Assembly: GCF_038396765.1 (NCBI RefSeq) | Contig: NZ_CP150096.1 | Span: forward strand, 4,633,001 to 4,697,000 | Source: Chitinophaga caseinilytica | GTDB taxonomy: Bacteria > Bacteroidota > Bacteroidia > Chitinophagales > Chitinophagaceae | Reading direction: 5' to 3' | DNA: 64,000 bases | Shown here: piece after piece, positions 8,806 through 18,475 of the stretch | Layout of the letters: the number at the start of each line of letters is the position of its first letter | How positions within the stretch are numbered: position 1 is the stretch's first letter | Notes under the pieces: generated by a model | Seen by the model: only the letters and a program-made list of their open reading frames with translations | The model's database searches: none | What the model was told of the DNA's origin: nothing | Made by a program: the position numbers and the translations under genes

Positions 8806-10179
8806 ATGTACGCGATCGTAGACATTGAAACCACCGGCGGGCACGCCAGCGCAGGGAAGATCACCGAGGTAGCCATTTTTTTGCATGACGGCATGCAGAT
8901 CACCGGCCGTTACGAGACCCTGGTGAACCCGGGCATCCCCATCCCCCGGTACATCCAGGCGCTGACCGGTATTACGGACGAGATGGTGGAAAGCGCCCCG
9001 CTTTTCGAAGATATCGCCGAGCATATTTTCAACCTCCTCCAGGGCCAGATTTTCATCGCGCACAACGTCAACTTCGACTATTCGTTCCTCCGCCACGAGC
9101 TTGGCCATTGCGGCTACAAGCTCCAGGCGAAAAAGCTCTGCACCGTGCGGCTCAGCCGCAAAGTATTCCCCGGTTTTCCGTCGTACAGCCTGGGGAACCT
9201 GTGCCGCCAGCTGAATATCGGTATCGTGAACCGCCACCGCGCTTCGGGAGACGCCAGCGCCACCGTCCGACTCTTCGAACTGCTGCTCGCGGCAGACAAG
9301 CTGGGGGCCATCGCGCAGGCGCTCAATGCCCGTTCGAAAGACAAATGGCTGCCGCTGCACCTTTCACAGGATTATGTAGACGATCTGCCTGGCACGCCCG
9401 GGGTGTATTATTTCCATAATGAAAAGGGAAAGGTAGTCTATGTGGGAAAGGCGAGGAACATCCGCAAAAGGGTCACCAGCCATTTCACGGGGAACAGCGC
9501 CGGCCGGCAACGCCAGGAATTCCTTCGCAACATTCACAGCATCACTTTCGAAAAAACCGGAACGGAATTGATGGCCTTCATCCTGGAATCCATCGAGATC
9601 CGCCGGTTGTGGCCGCAATACAACAATGCACAGAAGCGCGTCGAATCGAAATTCGGATTTTATACTTTCGAAGACCAGCAAGGCTACCTGCGCCTGGCCA
9701 TCGAAAAAAGAAGGAAATACACGACGCCCGTTTTTGCCTTCAACCTCCTGGCCGAAGGCCACAGCCTGCTCCGGCAGCTCATCCGGGAATTCAAGCTGTG
9801 CCCGAAGCTTTGCTTCCTGCAAACCAGTCCCGATCCCTGTACCGGCATGGCCGACAAAACCTGCAAAGGCGCCTGCGAGAAAAAGGAGAAACCGGACAAA
9901 TACAATAAACGCGTGCTGGAAGCCATCGGCCACCTGCAATCCCAACAGCCGTCGTTCCTCATTCTCGACGCCGGCCGCCAGGCCACCGAGCAAAGCTGTA
10001 TCCTCATGGAAAAAGGGAAATTCTACGGGATGGGGTACGTTCCCCGCGACGTAGCCGTTTCCGATACCGCCATGCTGAAAGACTGGCTGACGCAATACCC
10101 TGAAAACGAATTCATTCTCAATCTGTTACGAACTTACGCGAATAATAACGCGGGACGGTTGGTGCAGGTACCTGCATAA
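8806..10179 (+). CDS. DnaQ-like exonuclease fused to GIY-YIG (UvrC/Cho-like) nuclease
   Basis: A 457-residue fusion. Residues 1-165 are a DEDDh 3'-5' exonuclease like the epsilon subunit of DNA polymerase III: Exo I is DIETTGG, Exo II HNVNFDYSFL, Exo III HRASGDASAT. Residues about 195-280 form a GIY-YIG endonuclease domain (PGVYYFHNEKGKVVYVGKA), the class that makes the 3' incision in UvrC and Cho. The remaining 170 residues hold cysteine-containing segments (CPKLCFLQ, CTGMADKTCKGAC) as in related fusions. The arrangement suggests coupled incision and trimming in DNA repair. Among upstream ATGs, 8806 starts exactly at the exonuclease fold. Confidence 0.9.
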   Translation: MYAIVDIETTGGHASAGKITEVAIFLHDGMQITGRYETLVNPGIPIPRYIQALTGITDEMVESAPLFEDIAEHIFNLLQGQIFIAHNVNFDYSFLRHELGHCGYKLQAKKLCTVRLSRKVFPGFPSYSLGNLCRQLNIGIVNRHRASGDASATVRLFELLLAADKLGAIAQALNARSKDKWLPLHLSQDYVDDLPGTPGVYYFHNEKGKVVYVGKARNIRKRVTSHFTGNSAGRQRQEFLRNIHSITFEKTGTELMAFILESIEIRRLWPQYNNAQKRVESKFGFYTFEDQQGYLRLAIEKRRKYTTPVFAFNLLAEGHSLLRQLIREFKLCPKLCFLQTSPDPCTGMADKTCKGACEKKEKPDKYNKRVLEAIGHLQSQQPSFLILDAGRQATEQSCILMEKGKFYGMGYVPRDVAVSDTAMLKDWLTQYPENEFILNLLRTYANNNAGRLVQVPA

Positions 10180-10198
10180 CCTGAAATTATAAACACCA

Positions 10199-10236
10199 AT
10201 GGCCACCGGAAATGCATTCAACGCTCCGGTGGCCAT
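10199..10236. terminator. bidirectional terminator between exonuclease and helicase genes
   Basis: Perfect 12-bp stem ATGGCCACCGGA/TCCGGTGGCCAT with a 14-nt loop, followed on the plus strand by CG and a T-run. The two genes converge here. Confidence 0.85.
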
Positions 10237-10262
10237 CGTTTTTTATTGCAATTCTCTTTTTA

Positions 10263-13200
10263 TCAGTTTGCGGCCAACTCCCGCCATCCCGCAGCTTTCT
10301 TCTCCGCGATGGCCTTATCCATTTCCTTCTCCGCGTCCGCTTCGTTGATGCAGGTTTTCACTTCGATCTGCCCCTTCGTCCCGGATTTACCGTGGCGGAT
10401 AAAGAGCTTCGGGCCGGTAGCCGTAATTTCCCAGAACTTCTCCTGTTTGCCTTCGCCTGTCAGCAGGCGGACCGTCCCCTCGGGCAACGCATCTTCCTTC
10501 ACCACCGCATTCCCGTTGGCCTGCGCTTGCTTGCCCAGCCGCTTCATAATATCCTCCACCACTTTTTCCGGCTCGGACAGCCAGTCTTTCGCGTACACCG
10601 TTATCGTCCGCCAGCCGAAAGTCTCCATCACGGCGGGCCGCTGGTAATATTGTTCGAGCACATTGTCGTGCTGGTACCATGCTTCGTCGTCTACCTGGAT
10701 CCCCAGCGCATATTGCGCATCGTCGGGTTTGGATTTCACCGCCAGCGAGCACCGGAACCCGCTCTGGCCCACCTGTTCGGCAACGGTCAGGCCTTCTTTT
10801 TCCAGGGCTTCGCGGATTTCCTGGAGCACAACGGTATCGCCGCTGCGGAAACGGCCCTGCGGACGGGCGGTCGTGAGCCCGTCGAGCACCAGTCTGGCCT
10901 GTTTCATATTGCCCGTGCTCACCTGCTCGGCATATTGGAGGAAGCGCGACAGGAAGTTGGCGCCGGGGTTGTAGAGATTGGTGATCTGGCCATGGCGGAT
11001 AGAGCTTACGATGGCCATGTGCCGCCTCGCGCGGCTAAAGATCACGTTCAGCCGTTTTTCACCGCCTTTCTTATTGATCGGCCCGAAATGCATCGACATT
11101 TTGCCGCGGGGATCGGGGGCGTAGCATACGCTCATGATGATGATGTCTCGCTCATCGCCCTGCACGTTTTCGAGGTTTTTCACGAAAAGCCCCGTGAACT
11201 GGCCGTTTTCGGTGCGGGCCATGGCCTCGTCGAGCAGATCATCGAACGCAGGGTCCTGTTCCGCCAAAGCATCGAGCGCGGCGTTGATGGCGCTTTGCTG
11301 TTCCTGGCTGAAGGCCACGATCCCGATGCTGTCTTTGGTCCGCTTGCCCAGCAATTCCCGCACCAGGTGGGCGATGTAGCCGGCTTCGGCCATATTGCCG
11401 CGTTTGGCGTAGACACCTTGTGGAATATGATGGTAGCTGATGCTGCGGTCGAAAATGGCTTTGATATTGAACATGGCGTCCGACGGCTGTGCCACGCTGA
11501 TCGGCTGGCGTTGTGCGGCGTGCTCGCTGCGATCGGGGATCGTGAGGAGCGCGGCATCGTAAAACGCGTGGTTGCTGTAGCTGATCAGTGTTTCGAAATG
11601 ACTACGGTAGTGCCAGCCGAGAAGATAGCTGTTCATTTTGCGGGCGCCCTGGGTGAGGAGGCTGTCTGCATCCGCGCTGAGGATATCGTCGTCTACAGGG
11701 TCGGCGCCGAGATCGTCGGGGTCGCCGGTGCGGGCGGAGAAGAAATCGGTCGGCGGCATTTGTTTTTCGTCGCCCACGATGATGGTCTGCGGCGCGCGAT
11801 AGAGCGCCGGTACGCCTTCTTCCAGTGTGATCTGCGAGGCTTCGTCGAAAATAACGGCGTCGAAGAAAGGCTGATCGAGGGGGAAGGCGTCGCTTACGCT
11901 GAGGGGGCTCATGAGCCACACGGGCTTGAGATCGAGCAGCACGCGGCCGCTGGCGCGGGAACAAAGTTCGCGGATGCTTTTGAAGCGCATGCTTTTCGAA
12001 AATTCGTTCTCGAGGATGCGGCGCCCATCCATATAGGCTTCATCGGCTTTCTGGCTGCGCTGCACGTTTTCGAGGAACTGCCGGCGGATGTTGGCGCGGA
12101 TGTACGCCGCGTTGAGTTGCAGCAGTTCGCCGTAGCAATGCTTTACCGTGCCCACGGCCTGTTCCACGTTGTGCGCGCCTGCCTGCGCGAAAGCTTTGTT
12201 GGAGCGGTACAGCTGGCGGAGCGATTTCCCGGCCATGCCGGCTTCCAGCTCCCCGGGCGACCAGGGCAGTTTACGCAGGGCCGATTTAAAATCGCCCGGC
12301 AATGCGGTATAGTTACCCAGCACGGGAAGCAATTCTTCGAGAGCGGGGGCGTTGAGACGGATGGATTCCAGCAGGTCGGTCAGTTCGCCGAAAGGCTGGG
12401 GGGCCGGGTCGGCGAGGGTTTGGGCGAGGAGGGTTTCCAGTTTGAGGAGGGGTTCCTGCAATGCCGCGAGGTTACGCACGGTTTCGGCGGCTTGCGGGTG
12501 ATGGAGGAGATATTGGAGCGAGGGCTCGTGCAGTTTCCCACGCAGCCTTTCCACCGCCAGCCATGTCATTTCCAGCTGGGAAATGCGGTAATCCGATTCG
12601 AGGGATTGCCGGGCGCGGGAGGCCGTTGCCGCCGCTTCGTATTCGTGTTGCAGTTGTTCGAGTATGAAAACGGCGGACGGAGGCACCGCCCGGGCAGCAA
12701 AATCATATTGCGCACGCAGCGTCCTGTTCAGCCGGCGCCATCTTCCGGACAAAAACCGCCAGAAAGAATCCTCGTGCCGGCGCGCCACTTCCAGCCCCGC
12801 AACCGTATCTTCCACCGACAATTTCTGCCGCCAGCCCGTATTCTGCGCCGCGGCTTCCTCCGCCGATCTTTGCAATCCCTTCACTTCCGCGAACCGCATT
12901 TCGAACGCCTGCGCATCGGGGTTCGACGGGTCCACCAACCGCAAAAGCCCTGCACTTGCCAGGGGCAACAGCAACGTGGCCTGGAGCACCAGCGCCTTCA
13001 GCTCGCTCAACCGGGAAGCATGCTCCCTGGCCGATTGCAGCGTTTCCAACAGCGCCAGCGCATCTGTCGTCAATTGTTTCAGCAAGCCGATGGGCTGCGG
13101 CGACGCAAACACCGATTCGTTCACCCGGCTCAGCGGGTGACTGGCGAACACCGGCTCGGCGCCCGTTTCTTCCAGCGCCTGCCCCAACTGTTCCACCACA

Positions 13201-15434
13201 TTCCCGAACTGCAACCACTGCAGATACCCGGGCACGATTTCTTCTGTTTCCGCGTCGGTGGCGGGGATCAGCGGTTTGAGCGACAACAGCCGCTCGATGA
13301 GCGTCCGCACCGGAACGCCCGCGGATTCGGTTTCATCGGCATGCGTATCGTGGAACTCCTGCAACAATTGCAACTGCCGGCGCAGGTTGTGCAGCAGCGC
13401 GTCGCGGCGGAGGGTGATCGTGTGAAGGTCTGTGTCCGGTTTGAGGGCGGCTTCGTAACTCTGCTTAAGGTCTTTGATGAAGGCGCGCTTGTCGCCCTGA
13501 CTGTCATGTATATACGAACACAAATCCGAAAGCCCCTGTTGTTGCAGGCGATGGAAAACCACGTCGAGCGCGGCGCGTTTTTCGCAAACGAACAGCACTT
13601 TCTTCCCGCGCGCCACGAAATCTGCGATGAGATTCGTGATCGTCTGGCTCTTGCCCGTTCCCGGAGGGCCTTGAATGATATAGCTTTCGCCTTTCCGCGC
13701 CTGCAGGATGGCCCGCGTTTGGGTAGGATCGGCCTGTATGACGTGGAACCATTCTTCGGGCAGGGCAGGCAGTTCCGTTTCTTCCGCCAGCGGCCGCGGA
13801 TGGTCGCTGAAGAGATGGTCGAACACGCCATGCCGGTGCCGCTGCTCGATGGCGGCGTTGTAATCGCGCACCAGGCTCATTTTCTTGTAGTTGAAATTCC
13901 CCAGCACCACCTGGCAGGCGTCGAACTCCCAGCGATAAGGGTTCGCTTCGGCTTCCGCCCATTCGAACAATTCCTTTTCGGTGACTTCGTCCGGTTCTGC
14001 CGGCGCGTCTTTCGGCTTCGGCACTTCCGCGCCGCTGGTCTTTTTCCGGTATTGCTCGGCGGTTTCGCGCGCTTCCTTGTAAATGAGGCGGATGCGGGGT
14101 TTGCGGAGATATTGCAGCACGATGCCGCGGTTGGCGCCCTCCACCTGCCGGCGGATGTGCTCGCAGAACACTTCGGGCGACATATCCTCCAAATCCACAC
14201 TGTCCGGCAATTCGATGCCGAACAGCTCCTGCAGACGGTTCGCCAGCACGGGGTTCACTTCGGCGTTGTTATCGGTCACGGTCAGCACGTATTGATCGCC
14301 GCCGGTCTGTTTTTTCTTTTTCAGTTCCACGGGCAGCAACAGCAGGGGACTGTGGATGCTTTCCTGCGGGTCTTCGGCCAGGTTGTGCCATTTCAGGAAA
14401 GCCACTACCAGCTTGAGTTGCGAGAAACCGAATTCCTGCACGTCGCGCTGCGCCTCCAGCCTGATCTTGTTCAGCACGGCGGGCAGATAGGGATGGTCTT
14501 CGAAACGGAGGTATTTATTGAGGGACAGGTCGCCCATGGCCACCACTTTCGATTCGATATCCGCGTTCCAGGTAAACAGCAGTTCCGGCCGGATGCTCTG
14601 GTGGTGCAGTACCATGGGCACGCTGCCGAAAGTGAGGTTGGCGAAACGGGAATTGGCCTTGTAGAACAGCAGGCGGTTGCGGCGACTGATATCGAACAGC
14701 CGGTTGCGGAGTTTATGGAGGATGAATTGCTGCTTCTCGCTGCGGTCGTGCGTAACCCAGCCGGCTACCTGCGCGAGGTCGGTCTGTTTTTCGGGATCGA
14801 AGTCGCGGTAGTTTTCGAGCCGGTGGATGGCTTCGCGCAGATCGGGCGTTCTATTGCCGCGCTCCAGTTCCGTCATTTCGGTGATGAGGGTGCCGAGGGC
14901 GGGATGGAGGTTTTTATGGAGGAGGGGGCGCTCGCGCTGCGCCACGAGGGTTTGCAAAGTTTCCGGATCGTGCAGGTCGAGCCCCAGTGCGAGGCTGGCC
15001 AGCACGAGGCCGAGCACGAAAATATCGGTCTGTTCGTCGTGATGCCCCAGCAACAATTCGTAGCTGTCGAATCCCGGGATGTAAGCGGCATGGCGGAGCG
15101 GTTTATCCGTATCCGTATGTACGCGTAGCGATTGTGCCGCCTGGCCTTCGGGTAGCCGCACTTTATCGATCACTTCGAAGTTGGGGTTATGCCCGTTGAA
15201 GAGGGCGTCTACCTTATCGGCGGCATCCTGTGGCGGGAGGGCGCCTTCCGGGTTGAGCCGGAGGGTGCGGGCCGTAGCCTGGATGGCGGATTCGGGGCCG
15301 AAGGGAGCCACGAGGCCTTCGTCGTGCAATGCCTGTACGTCGCGGAAAAGCGGGAGTACGGCCGCGATAACGTCGTCTGTGGTGTATGGTCCGTGCTGGA
15401 AGGCAGTTTGCAGGAACTGCCGGAATGAGATCAT
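10263..15434 (-). CDS. giant pseudokinase-DUF4011-SF1 helicase-nuclease-WGR protein
   Basis: A 1723-residue protein. Domain order, by eye: residues 1-215 resemble the C-lobe of a protein-kinase fold without its catalytic motifs (DIFVLGLVLASLALGLDL); about 235-270 is the DUF4011 start (LRNRLFDISRRNRLLFYK); Walker A GPPGTGKSQT lies near 588; the distant Walker B VIFDEASQ near 1190; and the C-terminal helicase motif VQGDERDIIIMS near 1430. Residues 1535-1625 resemble the restriction-like nuclease found at the end of DUF4011/DUF3320 helicases (GIQVDDEAWY, then FGWRTITVYAKDWL). The last 75 residues are a WGR domain (FIRHGKSGTKGQ), a nucleic-acid-binding fold best known from PARPs. Related helicase-nucleases occur in repair and phage-defence settings; that role is inference. 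The ATG at 15434 is preferred to a TTG two codons upstream. Confidence 0.85.
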   Translation of the reverse strand: MISFRQFLQTAFQHGPYTTDDVIAAVLPLFRDVQALHDEGLVAPFGPESAIQATARTLRLNPEGALPPQDAADKVDALFNGHNPNFEVIDKVRLPEGQAAQSLRVHTDTDKPLRHAAYIPGFDSYELLLGHHDEQTDIFVLGLVLASLALGLDLHDPETLQTLVAQRERPLLHKNLHPALGTLITEMTELERGNRTPDLREAIHRLENYRDFDPEKQTDLAQVAGWVTHDRSEKQQFILHKLRNRLFDISRRNRLLFYKANSRFANLTFGSVPMVLHHQSIRPELLFTWNADIESKVVAMGDLSLNKYLRFEDHPYLPAVLNKIRLEAQRDVQEFGFSQLKLVVAFLKWHNLAEDPQESIHSPLLLLPVELKKKKQTGGDQYVLTVTDNNAEVNPVLANRLQELFGIELPDSVDLEDMSPEVFCEHIRRQVEGANRGIVLQYLRKPRIRLIYKEARETAEQYRKKTSGAEVPKPKDAPAEPDEVTEKELFEWAEAEANPYRWEFDACQVVLGNFNYKKMSLVRDYNAAIEQRHRHGVFDHLFSDHPRPLAEETELPALPEEWFHVIQADPTQTRAILQARKGESYIIQGPPGTGKSQTITNLIADFVARGKKVLFVCEKRAALDVVFHRLQQQGLSDLCSYIHDSQGDKRAFIKDLKQSYEAALKPDTDLHTITLRRDALLHNLRRQLQLLQEFHDTHADETESAGVPVRTLIERLLSLKPLIPATDAETEEIVPGYLQWLQFGNVVEQLGQALEETGAEPVFASHPLSRVNESVFASPQPIGLLKQLTTDALALLETLQSAREHASRLSELKALVLQATLLLPLASAGLLRLVDPSNPDAQAFEMRFAEVKGLQRSAEEAAAQNTGWRQKLSVEDTVAGLEVARRHEDSFWRFLSGRWRRLNRTLRAQYDFAARAVPPSAVFILEQLQHEYEAAATASRARQSLESDYRISQLEMTWLAVERLRGKLHEPSLQYLLHHPQAAETVRNLAALQEPLLKLETLLAQTLADPAPQPFGELTDLLESIRLNAPALEELLPVLGNYTALPGDFKSALRKLPWSPGELEAGMAGKSLRQLYRSNKAFAQAGAHNVEQAVGTVKHCYGELLQLNAAYIRANIRRQFLENVQRSQKADEAYMDGRRILENEFSKSMRFKSIRELCSRASGRVLLDLKPVWLMSPLSVSDAFPLDQPFFDAVIFDEASQITLEEGVPALYRAPQTIIVGDEKQMPPTDFFSARTGDPDDLGADPVDDDILSADADSLLTQGARKMNSYLLGWHYRSHFETLISYSNHAFYDAALLTIPDRSEHAAQRQPISVAQPSDAMFNIKAIFDRSISYHHIPQGVYAKRGNMAEAGYIAHLVRELLGKRTKDSIGIVAFSQEQQSAINAALDALAEQDPAFDDLLDEAMARTENGQFTGLFVKNLENVQGDERDIIIMSVCYAPDPRGKMSMHFGPINKKGGEKRLNVIFSRARRHMAIVSSIRHGQITNLYNPGANFLSRFLQYAEQVSTGNMKQARLVLDGLTTARPQGRFRSGDTVVLQEIREALEKEGLTVAEQVGQSGFRCSLAVKSKPDDAQYALGIQVDDEAWYQHDNVLEQYYQRPAVMETFGWRTITVYAKDWLSEPEKVVEDIMKRLGKQAQANGNAVVKEDALPEGTVRLLTGEGKQEKFWEITATGPKLFIRHGKSGTKGQIEVKTCINEADAEKEMDKAIAEKKAAGWRELAAN

Positions 15435-15486
15435 CGTCAAGGTAAAAAATTAAACGCCGGGGCCGGGGGTTCGGTTTCCGGCCGCC

Positions 15487-15517
15487 CAAAATTACCAATT
15501 TCCTCCGCCGCCTCAAA
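15487..15517 (-). promoter_or_regulatory. promoter of the helicase-WGR gene
   Basis: On the minus strand TTTG (15514-15517), 19-nt spacer, TAATTTTG (15487-15494): both Bacteroidota sigma-factor elements at standard spacing. The -7 box lies 52 bp upstream of the ATG. Confidence 0.65.
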
Positions 15518-15624
15518 CCGAAATCGCCTTCATTTTCCGCTTCGATGTCGAATATTTCGTTCTCGTTGCATCCCGTTGGGCCACGGGCGCCATGCCCGGT
15601 AATTTGCATTGAAAAGCAACGGAA

Positions 15625-17793
15625 ATGAAAACCATTCGTCTTTTGGCCCTGGCGGGGCTTTTAGCTCACTATAACGCATCCGCGCAGCAGATTATTGGCC
15701 GCGTCACGGATAAAACCGGCCGCGGACTGGAAGGCGCCAGCGTCGTGCTCGCCGGAACGGCGGACGGCGCCACGGCCGACAGCCTCGGCCGGTTCCGGTT
15801 CGCCACTTCAGCGCCCGCGCCTTACCGGTTGACGGCCAGCTACATCGGCTACAAACCCGCCACCGTGGAAGCCACCCCGGGAGTAGATATCCGCATCACC
15901 CTGGCCATCGACCCCGCGTCCCTGCAACCCGTCGTGATTTCCGCCGGCTCCTTTTCCGCCGGCGATAAAAACAAAGGGGCCGTCATGACCGCCATGGATG
16001 TGGTTTCCGTGGCCGGCAACGGCGGCGATGTGGCCAATGCCGCGCGCACCCTGCCCGGCGCGCAGCAGATCGGGGAAAGGGAAGGGCTCTTCGTGCGGGG
16101 AGGCGCCGGTAACGAAACGCGCCAGTTCGTAGACGGAACGCTCGTGCCCTCGCCGTATTTCGCGGCGATGCCGGGGCTGCCGCAGTTCAACCGCATTTCG
16201 TCGCCTTTCCTGTTCGACGGTATCATTTTCAGCACGGGCGGTTATTCCGCCGCTTATGGCCAGGGGCTCAGCGGCGCGCTCATCCTCGAAACGCAGGATC
16301 TGCCGGACAAATCGTCGGCCGTGATCGGGATATCGCCCATGGTGGCGGTGGCCGGGGTGCAAAAACTGGCGAAAAACGGGAAAAGCAGCCTGGGGCTCAG
16401 CACCAGGTTCATGTCCTGGCAATACTACGCCAAAGCCGTTCCCCAAAATCCGGAATATGCCAAAGGTCCGGCGTACTCCGTCACGGAAGCGAATTTCCGC
16501 GCCAGAACGGGGAAGACGGGCATGCTGAAAATCTACGCCAACTTCGGTTTCCATCAATCGGAACTGTACCGGGATGATGTAGACAGCGCCGCGCTGCTAA
16601 ACCGTTTCGCGTCCACCGACCGGAACATCTACCTCAACGTGAGCCACCGGAGCCGCCCGGGAGAACACTGGCGCCTGGACCTGGGGGGATCGCTGAATTA
16701 CAACAGCGCGGATATCAGCCGGGGCGTAACGGGGCAGGATAAAACCCAGGTTCATCCGGAAGGTGCGGCATTCGAAGGCAAAACCGCCGATTACCGCAGC
16801 CGGGAACGATCGCTGCAGGGAAAGGCCGTGATCACCCGTTACCTCGGCGGCGGACATTTATTGCTGGCAGGTTCGGAAGTGCAGATCGGGGAGATGGATG
16901 AAATATATGCTGCATTCGCGGAAGGAGAGTGGCGGCTGCATCATGCCGTGGCCCTGCGGACCGGTGCGCGATGGGAATACAGCCGGCTTTCCGGCCGGGG
17001 AGACCTCGCACCCCGCCTGAGCCTCGCGGTGCGGACGGGCGCCCATTCCCAGCTGAACGCGGCCTGGGGCATGTACTTCCAGCAGGCGGAAAGGCGCTGG
17101 CGGATGGAAGCGCCCATCCTCCCGCAAGCCAAAGCCACCCATTACATCCTCAATTACACGCGGAAGGAAAATGGAAGGCTCTTCCGGGCGGAAGCATTCT
17201 ACAAAAAATACGACCGCCTCCTCAAAACAACGCCTGATATAAATATGAACGGTTCCGGCTACGCGAACGGACTGGAAATGTTCTGGCGGGATAAAAAATC
17301 CGTCCGCAATTTCGATTACTGGGTCAGCTACAGCTACCTCCACACCCGCCGCGATCATCTCAATTTCCCCATGCCGCTGCAACCCGATTTCGCTGCGCCG
17401 CATACTTTGTCGGTAGTCACCAAACGGACTTTCGAAAAACTCAGCACCAACGTGAACCTGTCGTGGTCCCTGGCGGCGGGGAGGCCTTACTACGACTTCG
17501 CGCCGGGAGGCGCCATCCGCCAGCAAGGCACCACCAGGGGATACAACGTCGTCAACTTCGGATTGGCGCATATGCTGTCCCTCTTCCCGAAATGGAAGCA
17601 GAAAGACTTCACCGTAATTGCATGTGGCGTTAACAACCTGCTGGGGACCAGGCAGGTATTTGGGTACACGTTCAGTTACGACGGCACCAACAGATCGCCG
17701 ATAACCTTACCGGCTACACGAAATTACTTCATCGGGATCTTCATGAGCCTGGGCATCGACCGGACGGAAGATTACCTCAACGAAAATTTGTAA
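15625..17793 (+). CDS. TonB-dependent receptor with carboxypeptidase-regulatory N-terminal domain
   Basis: A 722-residue outer-membrane receptor. Residues 1-21 are a signal peptide (ending NASAQ); 22-95 form the carboxypeptidase-regulatory beta-sandwich common in Bacteroidota (IIGRVTDKTGRGLEGASVVL); then follow a plug domain (GLFVRGGAGNETRQFVDG, FSTGGYSAAYGQGLSGAL) and the barrel. It imports an unknown substrate using TonB/ExbBD energy. No SusD partner follows, so it is not a classical glycan-utilisation pair; instead a TPR protein and regulatory genes come next on the same strand. At 722 residues it is shorter than SusC proteins and typical of COG4771/COG1629 receptors. Confidence 0.88.
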   Translation: MKTIRLLALAGLLAHYNASAQQIIGRVTDKTGRGLEGASVVLAGTADGATADSLGRFRFATSAPAPYRLTASYIGYKPATVEATPGVDIRITLAIDPASLQPVVISAGSFSAGDKNKGAVMTAMDVVSVAGNGGDVANAARTLPGAQQIGEREGLFVRGGAGNETRQFVDGTLVPSPYFAAMPGLPQFNRISSPFLFDGIIFSTGGYSAAYGQGLSGALILETQDLPDKSSAVIGISPMVAVAGVQKLAKNGKSSLGLSTRFMSWQYYAKAVPQNPEYAKGPAYSVTEANFRARTGKTGMLKIYANFGFHQSELYRDDVDSAALLNRFASTDRNIYLNVSHRSRPGEHWRLDLGGSLNYNSADISRGVTGQDKTQVHPEGAAFEGKTADYRSRERSLQGKAVITRYLGGGHLLLAGSEVQIGEMDEIYAAFAEGEWRLHHAVALRTGARWEYSRLSGRGDLAPRLSLAVRTGAHSQLNAAWGMYFQQAERRWRMEAPILPQAKATHYILNYTRKENGRLFRAEAFYKKYDRLLKTTPDINMNGSGYANGLEMFWRDKKSVRNFDYWVSYSYLHTRRDHLNFPMPLQPDFAAPHTLSVVTKRTFEKLSTNVNLSWSLAAGRPYYDFAPGGAIRQQGTTRGYNVVNFGLAHMLSLFPKWKQKDFTVIACGVNNLLGTRQVFGYTFSYDGTNRSPITLPATRNYFIGIFMSLGIDRTEDYLNENL

Positions 17794-17806
17794 CAAAATC
17801 CATAAC

Positions 17807-18430
17807 ATGAAAAAGATCACCACCATCGTCATTGCCCTGTTTGTAGTGTTTGCTGCCAGTGCGCAGAGCCCGCAGCTGGAGGGCGCCGTGTCCAAATTGA
17901 ATTCCGCCCGCACCGCGGCAGATTTCCAGGACCTGGCCAACACTTTCCAACGGCTGGCTTCGGCCGACGCCAAATCCTGGCTGCCGCCGTATTACGCAGC
18001 CGTCGCCAACATGAAACTGGCTTTCCTGCAGAAAGAAAAAGCCATGGCACTGAGCGCCCTTGCGGAAGAGCAGATCGCCAAAGCGGAGGCGCTCGTTCCG
18101 GCAGGCAACGCCAAAGAAATGTCCGAAATCTACACCGTGAAAAGCTTCATCGAACGCAGCAAGGTGGAAGCCGATCCCATGACGAACGGCCGCAAATTCG
18201 GGCCCATCGCTGGAAAATACCTCGCGCAGGCGCGGAAGCTGGACCCGCAGAACCCGCGGGCCCTGTATCTCGACGGCCACATCAAATTCCACACACCCGC
18301 GCTTTGGGGCGGCGACAAGGATAAAGCGAAAGCCCTTTTCACCGAAGCCCTCCGCCATTTCAACGAACCGCCGGCATCGGCCACCGCGCCGCAGTGGGGA
18401 AAAACCGAATGCCAGCAAATGTTACAGTAG
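17807..18430 (+). CDS. secreted TPR-like protein
   Basis: A 207-residue protein with a signal peptide (cleavage near ASAQ, residue 20). The mature region is alpha-helical with TPR-type repeats: an early helix pair (LASADAKSWLPPYYAAVANM), then ARKLDPQNPRALYLDGHIKF and KDKAKALFTEALRHF. A GGDKDKA loop occurs in other tetratricopeptide proteins that follow TonB receptors in Bacteroidota. It starts 13 bp after the receptor gene, so the two probably act together in the envelope. The exact role is unknown. Confidence 0.75.
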   Translation: MKKITTIVIALFVVFAASAQSPQLEGAVSKLNSARTAADFQDLANTFQRLASADAKSWLPPYYAAVANMKLAFLQKEKAMALSALAEEQIAKAEALVPAGNAKEMSEIYTVKSFIERSKVEADPMTNGRKFGPIAGKYLAQARKLDPQNPRALYLDGHIKFHTPALWGGDKDKAKALFTEALRHFNEPPASATAPQWGKTECQQMLQ

Positions 18431-18436
18431 CCCACC

Positions 18437-18461
18437 GGGAGGAAGGCCCCGCCTTCCTCCC
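18437..18461 (+). terminator. intra-operon hairpin (possible attenuator)
   Basis: Perfect 11-bp inverted repeat GGGAGGAAGGC/GCCTTCCTCCC with a 3-nt loop, just after the TPR gene and 14 bp before the next start. Only two T residues follow, so it is more likely a partial terminator or an mRNA-stabilising stem separating receptor and regulator genes. Confidence 0.55.
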
Positions 18462-18475
18462 TTAAAACCGACATC

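Noticed and set aside
10212..15128. A 1638-codon open frame on the plus strand, antisense to the helicase gene
   Set aside because: It has no recognisable domain, is rich in Phe, His, Arg and Gln as expected for the complement of GC-rich coding DNA, and the opposite strand encodes an obvious multi-domain protein with its own promoter.
15625..17793. TonB receptor as a SusC-type glycan receptor
   Set aside because: It is only 722 residues, and no SusD-like lipoprotein follows.
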